DNA of 64,000 bases from a bacterium (lineage in GTDB: Bacteria; Bdellovibrionota; Bacteriovoracia; Bacteriovoracales; Bacteriovoracaceae), in the NCBI GenBank assembly GCA_030425045.1, contig JAUHVL010000001.1, positions 124,001 through 188,000 of the forward strand, given 5' to 3'. Numbering within the stretch: the first letter of the stretch is position 1; every line of letters begins with the position of its first letter. Below the pieces are notes generated by a model. It saw only the letters and a program-made list of their open reading frames with translations. It had not been told where the DNA came from and made no database searches. Below are positions 8,549 through 17,072 of the stretch, piece after piece. The position numbers and the translations under genes are program-made.

Positions 8549-8974
8549 TTAGGATTTTTCTATTACTGCGTTTGTCAGTTTAATTGTTGAAACAAGTTTG
8601 TCATCTGCATTAGTAATATCGATATTCCAAATATGTGAACGACGACCTTTGTGAATGATGGTGGCCTTTGCAAAGACAGTGTCGCCTTCTTTTGCTGGCC
8701 GAATATAATTTGCATGTAGATTTTGGCCTACGATCGTATATTTTTCACGATCAATTAATAAATAGCTGGCCAAAGACCCAAGGCTTTCAGCTAGGGCACA
8801 CGAGGCACCTCCATGAAGTAGCCTTGCTGGTTGAACAGTTTTATGAGTAACAGGCATTGTTCCTTTAACGTAATCATCACCAACTTCAGTTACGAGAATT
8901 TCCCAGTTGTCATAAAGTGTATTTTTACAAAAGTTGTTTATTTCATCGATTGTATAATCTGTTTTTATTCCCAT
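8549..8974 (-). CDS. Hotdog-fold thioesterase, YdiI/MenI-PaaI type
   Basis: The frame is open from 9007, but the ATG at 8974 has GAGG nine bases upstream and gives 141 residues, the usual family size. Family features are TVQPARLLHGGASCALAES (His plus the catalytic Glu of the helix start) and a GQNLHANYIRPA strand, closest in pattern to YdiI/MenI 1,4-dihydroxy-2-naphthoyl-CoA thioesterases. It would hydrolyse an acyl-CoA in the cytoplasm; substrate cannot be decided, and no other men genes are nearby. Its start overlaps the end of the upstream lipoprotein gene by 10 bases. Confidence 0.8.
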   Translation of the reverse strand: MGIKTDYTIDEINNFCKNTLYDNWEILVTEVGDDYVKGTMPVTHKTVQPARLLHGGASCALAESLGSLASYLLIDREKYTIVGQNLHANYIRPAKEGDTVFAKATIIHKGRRSHIWNIDITNADDKLVSTIKLTNAVIEKS

Positions 8975-9357
8975 CCGATAACCTCGTAGCCTTTGTTGTG
9001 AAGACACCTGTTTACATAACGTCTTTCAATCTCGTCAGGAGATAAGGCCTCTCCAACTCCACCGGCCGTGCCTCCGACAGCTCCACCAAAAAGAGCCCCG
9101 CCGATAATATCACCAGATAATAATCCTGTGACCGCGCCAATAGCACTACCCGCGATAGCACCTTTTCCTGCACTTTTGAGAATTTGTTTACCCCTTGGGG
9201 ACTCTAAAAACTCATCGGCTTCATCTTGGCATCTTTCTATATCTCTTTTAGAAGCTTCTTTACCGACTTTCTTTAATTTGGCATTAGGGTAGAGAACTGG
9301 CTTTGAAGCACAACTCGTAAGAGTGAGAATAAGGACAATGGGGGGTATTAATTTCAT
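8965..9357 (-). CDS. Lipoprotein with glycine-zipper segment
   Basis: A 130-residue protein with a lipoprotein signal peptide (lipobox LTSC, Cys at 16). The mature part contains a Gly/Ala-rich zipper (about 65-105: KGAIAGSAIGAVTG, GGALFGGAVGG) that probably inserts in or associates with a membrane, followed by a polar end with Cys (VNRCLHNKGYE). Proteins of this type are outer-membrane or envelope lipoproteins of the YMGG/Rick_17kDa_Anti-like glycine-zipper group; the exact role is unknown. It shares a probable transcript with the downstream thioesterase. Confidence 0.75.
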   Translation of the reverse strand: MKLIPPIVLILTLTSCASKPVLYPNAKLKKVGKEASKRDIERCQDEADEFLESPRGKQILKSAGKGAIAGSAIGAVTGLLSGDIIGGALFGGAVGGTAGGVGEALSPDEIERRYVNRCLHNKGYEVIGWE

Positions 9358-9551
9358 ACTAAAAAACTTTGTTATTACAGTTACTTAACCTATCTACCGA
9401 ATAATTATAGGGCAGATTCAACTGCTATGAAATCTCTCTGATTTGGGGAAATTGGTGAAAGTTACTGAAATCAGTAAAAATGACCATATTGAAAAAAAAA
9501 CCTCGTGATTAGAGTTACGATTTGGTAATGGAAGAGGAAAAAGAATCCTAC

Positions 9552-9582
9552 TTGCACAGACAAAAGCTGATTAAGATATACT
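9552..9582 (+). promoter_or_regulatory. Possible sigma-70-like promoter of the lpxC operon
   Basis: TTGCAC (9552-9557) and TATACT (9577-9582) are good matches to -35 and -10 boxes, but the spacer is 19 bases, longer than ideal. The 297-base gap 9358-9654 between the divergent lipoprotein gene and lpxC otherwise shows only short inverted repeats (one with TTACTGA/TCAGTAA arms at 9462-9477). Confidence 0.35.
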
Positions 9583-9614
9583 TAAATAGTGATTGTCAGA
9601 TAAAGATATGAGGA

Positions 9615-9638
9615 TTTACAATAGTAAACTGTTGTAAA
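9615..9638. repeat. Near-perfect inverted repeat just upstream of lpxC
   Basis: TTTACAATAG and CTGTTGTAAA are reverse complements with one mismatch (10-bp arms) around a TAAA centre. The repeat ends 16 bases before the lpxC ATG and just before its AGGTGG ribosome site. It could be an operator or an mRNA hairpin limiting lpxC translation. LpxC level is tightly controlled in many bacteria, but no specific regulator is implied here. Confidence 0.5.
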
Positions 9639-9654
9639 TATTAGGTGGCACTTA

Positions 9655-10575
9655 ATGTTAAACCAAAGAACGATTGCTAGTACTGTAAAGGTAACGGGAA
9701 TCGGCATACATTCAGGACGTAAAGTTACTTTAACTATGCATCCCGCCGAGGCTGACTTCGGAATACAATTTAAAAGAACAGATCTTCCTGGGGCAGAGGT
9801 TTTAAAAGCTTGTGCAACGACTGTTGGTGCAACAGAAAATAATACGACATTGGGTTCAGGTGTAAATGCAGTTCATACTGTTGAGCATCTTCTCTCTGTT
9901 TTTTACGGGTTAGGTATTAATAATATTTACTGTGAACTCGACGGTCCTGAAGTACCGATCATGGACGGCTCTGCTGCATCTTTTGTTTTTCTATTAAAAG
10001 AAACAGGAATCAGAACATTAAATAAATCAAAAAAGTTTTTAGTTGTACTTGAGCCAGTTGAGGTAAAAGTTGATGATAAATGGGCAAGAATAGAGCCAAG
10101 CTCTCGGCTTGTTATAGACTCAACGATTGTATTTGCTCACCCGATTATTAAAACTCAGAAAAAAGTTTTTGATTTTACATGTGAAGGTTATATCAACGAA
10201 ATTGGTAGAGCGAGAACCTTTGGAATGTTACGTGATGCAGACATGCTTAAACGAAAAGGTTTAGCTAAGGGTGGCTCCCTAGATAATGCCATTATTCTTG
10301 ATGACTTCAATATTGTTAATAAAGAAGGATTAAGATTTAAGGATGAATTTATTCGTCATAAAATTTTAGATACTATCGGTGATATAAGTTTACTTGGTCA
10401 TGAGATTGCTGCAAAAGTAACAACTTTTAAATCTGGTCATAATTTACACAACCTTTTGTGTAGAAAACTTTTAGATACACCGTCTGCTTATCAAATCGTT
10501 TCAGCTTCATCTCTACAAAAAGAAGCAATTGAAGCATTTGAACTGCCAATGGCACTCGCACCTGCTTTCCATTAA
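9655..10575 (+). CDS. lpxC: UDP-3-O-acyl-N-acetylglucosamine deacetylase LpxC
   Basis: A 306-residue LpxC. The zinc-ligand motif HTVEHLL lies at about 78-84, the GPEVPIMDGSA segment follows, and the second metal site FIRHKILDTIGD is at about 232-243. It catalyses the committed step of lipid A synthesis in the cytoplasm, so the host makes lipopolysaccharide or a lipid A-like outer leaflet. The AGGTGG ribosome site is strong. Three membrane or envelope genes follow with 6-base spacing or overlaps and may be co-transcribed. Confidence 0.96.
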   Translation: MLNQRTIASTVKVTGIGIHSGRKVTLTMHPAEADFGIQFKRTDLPGAEVLKACATTVGATENNTTLGSGVNAVHTVEHLLSVFYGLGINNIYCELDGPEVPIMDGSAASFVFLLKETGIRTLNKSKKFLVVLEPVEVKVDDKWARIEPSSRLVIDSTIVFAHPIIKTQKKVFDFTCEGYINEIGRARTFGMLRDADMLKRKGLAKGGSLDNAIILDDFNIVNKEGLRFKDEFIRHKILDTIGDISLLGHEIAAKVTTFKSGHNLHNLLCRKLLDTPSAYQIVSASSLQKEAIEAFELPMALAPAFH

Positions 10576-10581
10576 TTCAAA

Positions 10582-10992
10582 ATGGCCAATTCTGGAAACA
10601 TAAAAATAGCAATTACTTTATTTATTATTGCTGCCTTATTCCCAACGATTGTTGGATTTACTTTTTTTATAGATACGGTAGGTCTTTACGGAAACCCTGA
10701 AAGCCATGTCATGTTAAGGCAATACAAACATATTGTCGGTGTAAACTTAATGGGTACTGGTATTAGCTCTCTTGTGATGGCCATATATGGGATTCCCAAA
10801 AGAATAAAATGGTGTTGGCTTTTAGGTTTTTTTAATACGTTTTGGGTGGGGTTAAATGATACCCTGGCTGTCGCACTAACTCCTGGTAATACACTTCCTT
10901 TACCATTGATTCCTACTACAATAGCTGCTTTTGGGTTGGCTTTGAGTTATAGTTTTGTTTTTGATTCAAGGAACTCCACTGTTGAAAAGTGA
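10582..10992 (+). CDS. Four-helix integral membrane protein of unknown function
   Basis: A 136-residue protein with about four transmembrane helices (roughly 7-30, 50-68, 76-96, 105-127) and an external NPESHVMLRQYKHIVG stretch. I do not recognise a family. It starts 6 bases after lpxC and its end overlaps the next gene by 11 bases, so it belongs to the same unit. Hydropathy and topology alone cannot tell transport from structural roles. Confidence 0.65.
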   Translation: MANSGNIKIAITLFIIAALFPTIVGFTFFIDTVGLYGNPESHVMLRQYKHIVGVNLMGTGISSLVMAIYGIPKRIKWCWLLGFFNTFWVGLNDTLAVALTPGNTLPLPLIPTTIAAFGLALSYSFVFDSRNSTVEK

Positions 10993-12751
10993 ATTTATTG
11001 GCCCTATTGTTCTGATCATCTTTTTTTCAAGTTTTATATATCTTCAGTCCAATCAAAAATTTTCGATAGAAAAGAATAGTGAACCAACGGCCAGAGAAGA
11101 AAAACTGCATAGTTTTAAATTGAAAGAAGTTTCAAAAGAGCTAGCTATTATCTTTGAACATAAAAAATATAATGTTCATCCTAAATTATATCATCTTAAT
11201 GACTGGTTTAACTCTCTTGGGTCAAGCGTAAGTGCTACAGATTATGATAATGATGGTAATGTCGATCTCTTTTTTTGTAATGGAAAGCTTGGTAGCGAAA
11301 ATAAGTTGTTTAGAAATTTAGGAAATGGGAAATTTGAAGATGTATCCAAAAAAGTTAACTTAAATTTTTTTAATACTAAAGAATCAGTTTGTGTAAGACC
11401 TATATTCTTTGATTTTAATAATGATAAATTAAAAGATCTTTTTGTGTCGACACATTATTGCCCTAAGCTATTTAAACAAAAATTAGATGGAACCTTTGAG
11501 GATATAACAAAGAAAGCTGGTCTTGGTAAGTACTGTATTGGAGGTACGGCTTCTAATATTCTTGATTATGATAAAGATGGATTTATAGATGTTTTTCTTG
11601 CTGGTTATGGACCAAGCTTTAATGTTTTTGAACCAAAAACAACGAAGGTTTTACACAATTCAAATACAAATGCGACAAATAGTGGAGAAACAATTCTTTT
11701 AAAAAATAGAGGGGATGGTTCTTTCGAAGATGTCTATGAGAAAACAAATATGGGCAAGAATGGTTGGGCATTAGCAGTTGGTATCCACGATTTTAATTTG
11801 GATAATTACCCAGACGTTTGGGTTGCAAGTGATTACGGACCAAGTAAGTTATATTTAAATAATACTGATGGCACGTTTTCTAACGAATCAAGTAGGCTGG
11901 CCCACGATTATGCTAGATCTGGTATGGGGGTAGAGGTTGCAGACGTATTTCATACAAATGATTGGTATGTTTATGTTTCTCAAAACTATAATCCTTTCGA
12001 CAAAATAGCTGGCAATCAGCTTTATCAATTTAATAAATATACTAAAATTGAAGATTTAGCTTATGGAAGAAATGTAAGTAAATGTGGATGGTCTTGGGGG
12101 AGTAAGTTTGTAGACCTCAATAATGATGGTTTTGAAGACCTCGTGGTGGCAAACGGTTTTATATCTGGAGATCCGAAAAAAGAATATTGGTATCATATAG
12201 GCGAATTAAATGCTGCAGGTCCAGATGTTTTATCAGACGCAAAAAATTGGAAGCCAATTAATGGATATACTTTTGGTGGACATCAAAAAAATTGTTTATT
12301 TGTTAATAATGGAAGAGAGTTTATAAATATTTCAAAAAGTAGTAATTTTTCATCAAAAGCTTTTGATTCACGAGGTGTCGCTAAAGTTGATTTCGATAAT
12401 AATGGATCGCTCGATATTGTTGTAACAAATCAAGGTGAAAAGCCCTTTGTTTTTAAAAATATAATAAGTAATCAGAATAAATGGATTGGTTTCAAGCTCT
12501 ATGGCAAAGACCAAAATTATTTTGCTATAGGTGCAAAAATTAAATTAACGCTTAAAAATGGTAAAGTATTTGTTAAACAAATGTATGACGCTAATGGCTT
12601 TAGTGCACAGAGTGACTCCAGAATACACTTTGGCTTAGGAAAAAGGGAAATTAAAGAGATCGATATCCTTTGGCCTTGGGGAAAAGAACAAAAAATAAAA
12701 AAGTTTGTTTATAATAAATACAATGAAATCAAATTCGATAAATCACTTTAA
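10982..12751 (+). CDS. CRTAC1/UnbV-like FG-GAP repeat protein with ASPIC domain
   Basis: The likely start is TTG 10982 (AAGGAA 9 bases upstream), giving 589 residues; an in-frame TTG at 10955 is less likely. An N-terminal membrane anchor or signal (about 4-22) precedes at least six FG-GAP/VCBS calcium-binding repeats with the DxDxDG pattern (DYDNDGNVDL, DFNNDKLKDL, DYDKDGFIDV, DLNNDGFEDL, DFDNNGSLDI). The C-terminus (about 505-580) is an ASPIC/UnbV domain (AIGAKIKLTL, HFGLGKREIKEIDILWPWG). The protein should form an extracytoplasmic beta-propeller. It overlaps the downstream RnfD-like gene by 29 bases, which suggests the two products work together. Confidence 0.8.
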   Translation: MKSEFIGPIVLIIFFSSFIYLQSNQKFSIEKNSEPTAREEKLHSFKLKEVSKELAIIFEHKKYNVHPKLYHLNDWFNSLGSSVSATDYDNDGNVDLFFCNGKLGSENKLFRNLGNGKFEDVSKKVNLNFFNTKESVCVRPIFFDFNNDKLKDLFVSTHYCPKLFKQKLDGTFEDITKKAGLGKYCIGGTASNILDYDKDGFIDVFLAGYGPSFNVFEPKTTKVLHNSNTNATNSGETILLKNRGDGSFEDVYEKTNMGKNGWALAVGIHDFNLDNYPDVWVASDYGPSKLYLNNTDGTFSNESSRLAHDYARSGMGVEVADVFHTNDWYVYVSQNYNPFDKIAGNQLYQFNKYTKIEDLAYGRNVSKCGWSWGSKFVDLNNDGFEDLVVANGFISGDPKKEYWYHIGELNAAGPDVLSDAKNWKPINGYTFGGHQKNCLFVNNGREFINISKSSNFSSKAFDSRGVAKVDFDNNGSLDIVVTNQGEKPFVFKNIISNQNKWIGFKLYGKDQNYFAIGAKIKLTLKNGKVFVKQMYDANGFSAQSDSRIHFGLGKREIKEIDILWPWGKEQKIKKFVYNKYNEIKFDKSL

Positions 12752-13547
12752 TTTAGGGGAAATAAAACTTGATCCAAGAGTTCCACTCTTTGTCCTTTTG
12801 GTTTTCTTTGCTCTTGTTTTGATGCTTAACCCAGCATTCGGAAAAAGCTATTATCATCTAGGTTTAATATTTAGTATTGTTACGTTCTCAGATTTCTTTT
12901 TAAATTATATTTTTAATAAAAAAATACATTTTTCATTAAGTCCAATGGCAAGTTCTATTGGAATTGTATTACTTGTTTATTCTGTAAGTTGGAAATATTT
13001 TATTTTAATCTCTTTAATGGTTTCTCTTTCGAAATTTTTTATAAAAGAAAAAGGTCTTCATATTTATAATCCAAACAATTTTGGGATTGTCTTCGGGTTA
13101 ATTTTCTTCTCCGATCACGTAACCACAACGATTGGTCGATGGAACTTTAATCAGGAAATGTTTATCACCATGATTGTATTTGGTTTTTTGATTAGTTTGT
13201 TGGCCAATAGGGCACTTGTCTCAATTGCTTATTTTTTATCATTTACATTGTTCTCGTTAATGAGATCATTTTTTTTAGGTACGACGATAAGTTATGAGCT
13301 GCTCCCTCTCAATTCACCTACTTTTTATTTGTTTATGTTTTATCATATAACTGACCCTGGAACTGGACCGGTAAATAAGAAAGGCATGATTCTTTTTGCT
13401 GTATTAATTGCACTAGTTGAAAGTGTTCTCCGATCTATGGAAGTCATTTACTCGCCATTTTTTTCTTATTTTATTGTTTTGAGCTTTCAACCCTTTCTTT
13501 CGAGTATTTTTGAGAGAAGGTACCGTAACCAGCTGCGCCCGGCGTAA
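12723..13547 (+). CDS. RnfD/NqrB-like polytopic membrane protein
   Basis: From ATG 12723 the protein has 274 residues and about nine hydrophobic helices. The motif ITDPGTGPVNKKG near residue 208 resembles the conserved D-P-x-S/T-G segment of RnfD/NqrB-type subunits. The family members carry covalent FMN and move electrons across the membrane, but the other Rnf subunits are not in the window. The start lies inside the upstream FG-GAP gene. The pairing of an ASPIC protein with an isolated RnfD-like protein is the main hint to function. Confidence 0.55.
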   Translation: MKSNSINHFNLGEIKLDPRVPLFVLLVFFALVLMLNPAFGKSYYHLGLIFSIVTFSDFFLNYIFNKKIHFSLSPMASSIGIVLLVYSVSWKYFILISLMVSLSKFFIKEKGLHIYNPNNFGIVFGLIFFSDHVTTTIGRWNFNQEMFITMIVFGFLISLLANRALVSIAYFLSFTLFSLMRSFFLGTTISYELLPLNSPTFYLFMFYHITDPGTGPVNKKGMILFAVLIALVESVLRSMEVIYSPFFSYFIVLSFQPFLSSIFERRYRNQLRPA

Positions 13548-13610
13548 ATAATTTATGGTATAGTTGGATTTAAACTGTGAATTCTATAATTTAACTGCTA
13601 AGAGACAAAT

Positions 13611-15338
13611 ATGAAATTATCAAAAAGTTTATGGCAAACATATAAGGAAACACCTGCTGAAGCAGAAATCCCAAGTCATCAATTGATGTTAAGAGCTGGC
13701 TTATTACATAAGTCTGGAGCAGGTCTTTATCATTATCTCCCTTTTGTTTATCGATCAATTAGAAAAGTTGAACAAATTGTAAGAGAAGAAATGGATGCAA
13801 TTGATGGTCAAGAATTGATTATGAGTGTGGTGACTCCTGGAGAGTTATGGCAAGAGTCTGGTCGTTGGGATGTCATGGGTGATCTTATGCTCAAATTCAA
13901 AGATAAAGGTGATCGCGATCTTTGTATAAGCCCAACCAATGAAGAAACAGTTACAGATATTTTTAGAAAAGGTGTGAAGTCTTATAAGCAATTACCAATT
14001 AACGTTTATCAAATAAACACAAAGTTTCGTGATGAAATACGTCCAAGGTTTGGACTGATGAGAGCACGAGAATTTACCATGAAAGATGCTTATACTTTTC
14101 ATATGACAAAAGAGTGTATTGATGAGGTATACGATAAATTCTTCAAAGCATATTGTAATATCTTGGACCGTATGGGACTTGAGTATACTGCCGTAGAGGC
14201 AGATGCAGGAGCAATGGGAAGTGCCGACTCAAAGACTCATGAGTTTCAAGTTCTAGCAGAAACAGGTGAAGACGAAATCGTTTATTGTGATAAAACGGGT
14301 TATTCCGCAAATAGTGAAAAAGCTCAAACAAAAAGAAAAGCGGTAGATTATTTTAAAACAGATAAACCTGTTGCAGAAGTTTCAACTCCTAATATGGCAA
14401 CAATAGAGGATGTTTGTAACTTTCTCAAAAGACCACAAACACATTCTTTAAAGTCTCTTGTTTATACCGGTATCAAAGGCGAAGACGAAGAGCATGTTCT
14501 TGTCCTTCTGCTTGGGGATGATGAGTTAAATGAGGTTAAACTTAAAAACCATTTAGGTGCAGATCATTTATTACCTGCGGCTGGTGAAGTTCTTAGGGAA
14601 TATGAAATGCCAAAAGGTTTTATTGGACCCTATGGTTTAAAGAAAAAGATTAAAGTTATTTTCGATAATGAGGTTGATACTGACGCGGCTTACGTTGTAG
14701 GAGCTTTGAAAGTTGATCTTCACTTAGAAAATTTTATCCCAAAGCGAGATGGAGGCGAGTTTGAGCAAGTCGATCTTCGTTTGGCAAAAGCAGGAGATCT
14801 CACTTTAGATGGTAAGGGTGAAGTTGCTGTGAAGAGAGGTATAGAGGTTGGCCATATTTTTCAACTTGGTGACAAATATACGAAGGCAATGAGTACGACT
14901 GTGCTTGATCAAAATGGGAAAGCCTTTCATCCTCTAATGGGATGTTATGGTTTTGGCGTTACGAGATCAATTGCTGCTTCTATTGAACAGAACCACGATG
15001 AGAAGGGAATTATTTGGCCTAAGGCCATAGCTCCTTATCATATTTACTTCGCTCTTATTGCAAAGACAGATGAATATCATCAGCTTGGTGAAGAGGTATA
15101 TAACGATCTTAAAAAAGAGGGTTTTGAAGTTATCTTTGATGATAGAAAAGCCGGTCCTGGTTTTAAATTTAAGGATGCCGATCTACTTGGTTTACCAATA
15201 AGATTAGTTCTTGGAGAGAGAGACTACAAAGAAAAACAAGAATTTGAAATTGTTCATCGGCAAACAGGTGAAAAGACTTTTTGTAAAAGAGAAGATTTAG
15301 TATCGACTCTAAAGAGCCTATTGGAAAAAACTAAATGA
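13611..15338 (+). CDS. proS: Prolyl-tRNA synthetase (bacterial type)
   Basis: A 575-residue class II synthetase. Motif 1 lies in the HQLMLRAGLLHKSGAGLYHYLP region, motif 2 in FRDEIRPRFGLMRAREF, motif 3 in MGCYGFGVTRSIAA. The editing (INS) domain typical of the bacterial form fills about residues 230-390, and a C-terminal anticodon-binding domain (about 470-565) contains DDRKAGPGFKFKDADL. It charges tRNA-Pro and clears Ala-tRNA-Pro. The stop overlaps the start of the next gene (ATGA). Confidence 0.96.
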   Translation: MKLSKSLWQTYKETPAEAEIPSHQLMLRAGLLHKSGAGLYHYLPFVYRSIRKVEQIVREEMDAIDGQELIMSVVTPGELWQESGRWDVMGDLMLKFKDKGDRDLCISPTNEETVTDIFRKGVKSYKQLPINVYQINTKFRDEIRPRFGLMRAREFTMKDAYTFHMTKECIDEVYDKFFKAYCNILDRMGLEYTAVEADAGAMGSADSKTHEFQVLAETGEDEIVYCDKTGYSANSEKAQTKRKAVDYFKTDKPVAEVSTPNMATIEDVCNFLKRPQTHSLKSLVYTGIKGEDEEHVLVLLLGDDELNEVKLKNHLGADHLLPAAGEVLREYEMPKGFIGPYGLKKKIKVIFDNEVDTDAAYVVGALKVDLHLENFIPKRDGGEFEQVDLRLAKAGDLTLDGKGEVAVKRGIEVGHIFQLGDKYTKAMSTTVLDQNGKAFHPLMGCYGFGVTRSIAASIEQNHDEKGIIWPKAIAPYHIYFALIAKTDEYHQLGEEVYNDLKKEGFEVIFDDRKAGPGFKFKDADLLGLPIRLVLGERDYKEKQEFEIVHRQTGEKTFCKREDLVSTLKSLLEKTK

Positions 15339-16072
15339 TAGATTTGATAATTGGAAACCACGGTATTGTTGAAGCAATAAATAATCCAAATAGAAAAAAT
15401 AAAAAAGTAGTTGGAACCAAAGAAGCCATTGATAAACTTTTTGGGTCAAATGTTTTTGAAATCAAAGTTGATAGAGAAGTCGTTTCACATGAAGAACTTA
15501 AAAAAAGAGTTCAGCAATATTGTCAGGTCAATAACTTTGCTCCAGTTAAGGGCGTTAAGGTCTTTCTGCAAGCTGATACATTAGGTGAAACTCATGTTGG
15601 TGATATTTATGACCAACTAAAAGAAAGGCCTATGAAGTTTCTCGCCTTAGATGATATTACAGATGTCCATAACTTCGGTGCAATTTTAAGGACGGCCGTT
15701 TTTTATGGAGTGGATGCAGTTTTCTACTCACAAAAAGAAAAAAGATTTCCTCCTGGTTTTTTTCGCATAGCATCTGGAGCACCAGAACATATTAAACTGG
15801 TCAACTTAACGTCCTTGTCAAAAGGCTTATCCCAACTTCAAAAAAGAGATGTTGTTTGCCTTGGCTTTTCTGAGCACGAGCAAGATAAGAGCTTTGAGAA
15901 GCCTTCTGAAGCCAGTCTGTGCTTGGTTTTGGGATCTGAAGAGCGAGGGATATCAAATGCTGTTAAAAGAATCATTGACGCCTGTGTGGCCATTGAGAGT
16001 TGCGGACCAATAAAAAGTCTTAACGTTTCTGTTGCCTCGGCAATTGCCATGGAAAGGTTTTTTACGAAATAA
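15335..16072 (+). CDS. rlmB: 23S rRNA (guanosine-2'-O-)-methyltransferase, SpoU/TrmH family, RlmB-like
   Basis: A 245-residue SPOUT methyltransferase. An N-terminal substrate-binding domain (about 1-75, starting IGNHGIVEAINN) precedes the three SpoU motifs: DDITDVHNFGAILRTA, LVLGSEERGIS and IKSLNVSVASAIAMERF, which form the knotted SAM site. RlmB methylates G2251 of 23S rRNA; TrmH-like tRNA targets cannot be excluded. It overlaps proS by four bases (ATGA). Confidence 0.85.
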   Translation: MIDLIIGNHGIVEAINNPNRKNKKVVGTKEAIDKLFGSNVFEIKVDREVVSHEELKKRVQQYCQVNNFAPVKGVKVFLQADTLGETHVGDIYDQLKERPMKFLALDDITDVHNFGAILRTAVFYGVDAVFYSQKEKRFPPGFFRIASGAPEHIKLVNLTSLSKGLSQLQKRDVVCLGFSEHEQDKSFEKPSEASLCLVLGSEERGISNAVKRIIDACVAIESCGPIKSLNVSVASAIAMERFFTK

Positions 16073-16084
16073 GATAATTAAACC

Positions 16085-16113
16085 TTGATTTTACTAGCTT
16101 TCTCGTTTAAAAA
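16085..16113 (+). promoter_or_regulatory. Possible promoter of the tRNA-Thr-Tyr-Gly cluster
   Basis: TTGATT at 16085-16090 and TAAAAA at 16108-16113 with a 17-base spacer; the start of transcription would fall about 12 bases before the first tRNA. The -10 box is weak (4 of 6). Confidence 0.3.
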
Positions 16114-16131
16114 AATCGAACGGATTATGTT

Positions 16132-16207
16132 GCTGGCATAGCTCAGTTGGTAGAGCATCGGTTTTGTAAACCGGCGGTCGTAGGTTCGAGTCCTATTGCC
16201 AGCTCCA
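16132..16207 (+). tRNA. tRNA-Thr (anticodon TGT)
   Basis: A 76-base cloverleaf with acceptor GCTGGCA/TGCCAGC, D arm GCTCAGTTGGTAGAGC, anticodon loop TTTGTAA (anticodon TGT), T arm with GGTTCGAGTCC, and an encoded CCA. It is the first of three tRNAs spaced 6-8 bases apart. Confidence 0.96.
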
Positions 16208-16215
16208 TGTATTTA

Positions 16216-16301
16216 GGCGAGGTTGCCGAGTGGCCAAAGGCAACAGACTGTAAATCTGTCGGGTTTTCCCTTCGATGGTTCGAATCCATCTCTCGCCACC
16301 A
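16216..16301 (+). tRNA. tRNA-Tyr (anticodon GTA)
   Basis: An 86-base tRNA with the long variable arm expected for tRNA-Tyr. Acceptor GGCGAGG pairs with TCTCGCC (one G-U), anticodon stem-loop CAGACTGTAAATCTG gives GTA, T arm GATGGTTCGAATCCATC, encoded CCA. Confidence 0.95.
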
Positions 16302-16307
16302 CCTTAA

Positions 16308-16383
16308 GCGGGTGTAACTCAGTTGGTAGAGTGCCAGCCTTCCAAGCTGGATGTCGCGCGTTCGAATCGCGTCGCCCGCTCCA
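16308..16383 (+). tRNA. tRNA-Gly (anticodon TCC)
   Basis: A 76-base tRNA: acceptor GCGGGTG with CGCCCGC (allowing one wobble), anticodon stem-loop CCAGCCTTCCAAGCTGG giving TCC, encoded CCA. A T7 run follows directly and may end the transcript. The 251 bases after it (16384-16634) hold no gene I can support. Confidence 0.95.
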
Positions 16384-16634
16384 TTTTTTTCATTAACATT
16401 CAAACTAATTAAGCGACGCTGGGACACACCTCTGCTTCAAAATACTATTCAGGTTAAGGTGTCAGTTTGTATTTTTTGGTATGGTTTTGGTGCCGAGTTA
16501 GCTCTGAAAATTGTAAAAAATTTCTGATTTTAAAACGACGTATTGTAGTTTTAGAGGTTTAGAGCTGTGTAAATAATACATGTTTTAACAAATCTTACAC
16601 CTGATCTGTTAGGATGCGTGCTCTGGGGTGAGAC

Positions 16635-17072
16635 ATGAAAAACATAATAATTTTATTATTTCTCTTATTTTTATCATCAGTAAAAGCTGAAGCTTTGAAG
16701 GGTGCTTATTCTTGTCCAGTAACTTTTCCAAATGGAGCATTTGAAGTTCTGATGTTCGATTTTAGTGACAAAGTAGAAGAGCCTGTATTTTTAATCAACG
16801 CAAGCCAGACAACTCCAAACTTCATGTTGATAAAAGTTGAAAACGAAGAAAAGCAACAATCAATAAAAATGGATACTGCTGAAGACGGTGATTACCTCGA
16901 AACGTATCAGATCTTTTGGAAAGATACTTGGTATTTTGGCTCTACTTTAAGAATTCATTTAAAGAAGCTAATCAAAAACGGTTTTGAAGCAGATATCGAG
17001 TTCAATGATAATGATGGATTTGAAGAAACACTCGAGTCGACGTGCTTGAAAGCAAAAGACACTAGCTCTTAA
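16635..17072 (+). CDS. Secreted protein of unknown function, 145 aa
   Basis: An N-terminal signal peptide (about 1-19, cleavage after VKA) precedes a polar mature domain of about 125 residues with two cysteines (C27 and C136 region, SCPVTF and STCLKA) that could form a disulfide. GGGGTGAG gives a good ribosome site. I do not recognise a family. It lies right after the tRNA trio, inside what is normally a continuous tRNA-tuf locus, and converges on a glycosyltransferase gene with an 11-base overlap. Confidence 0.65.
   Translation: MKNIIILLFLLFLSSVKAEALKGAYSCPVTFPNGAFEVLMFDFSDKVEEPVFLINASQTTPNFMLIKVENEEKQQSIKMDTAEDGDYLETYQIFWKDTWYFGSTLRIHLKKLIKNGFEADIEFNDNDGFEETLESTCLKAKDTSS

Noticed and set aside
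16143-16427. 94-residue minus-strand frame across the tRNA-Thr/Tyr/Gly cluster
   Set aside because: It is the antisense of the tRNAs; the GAGDAIRTRDIQL-type peptide is a well-known false protein from tRNA genes.
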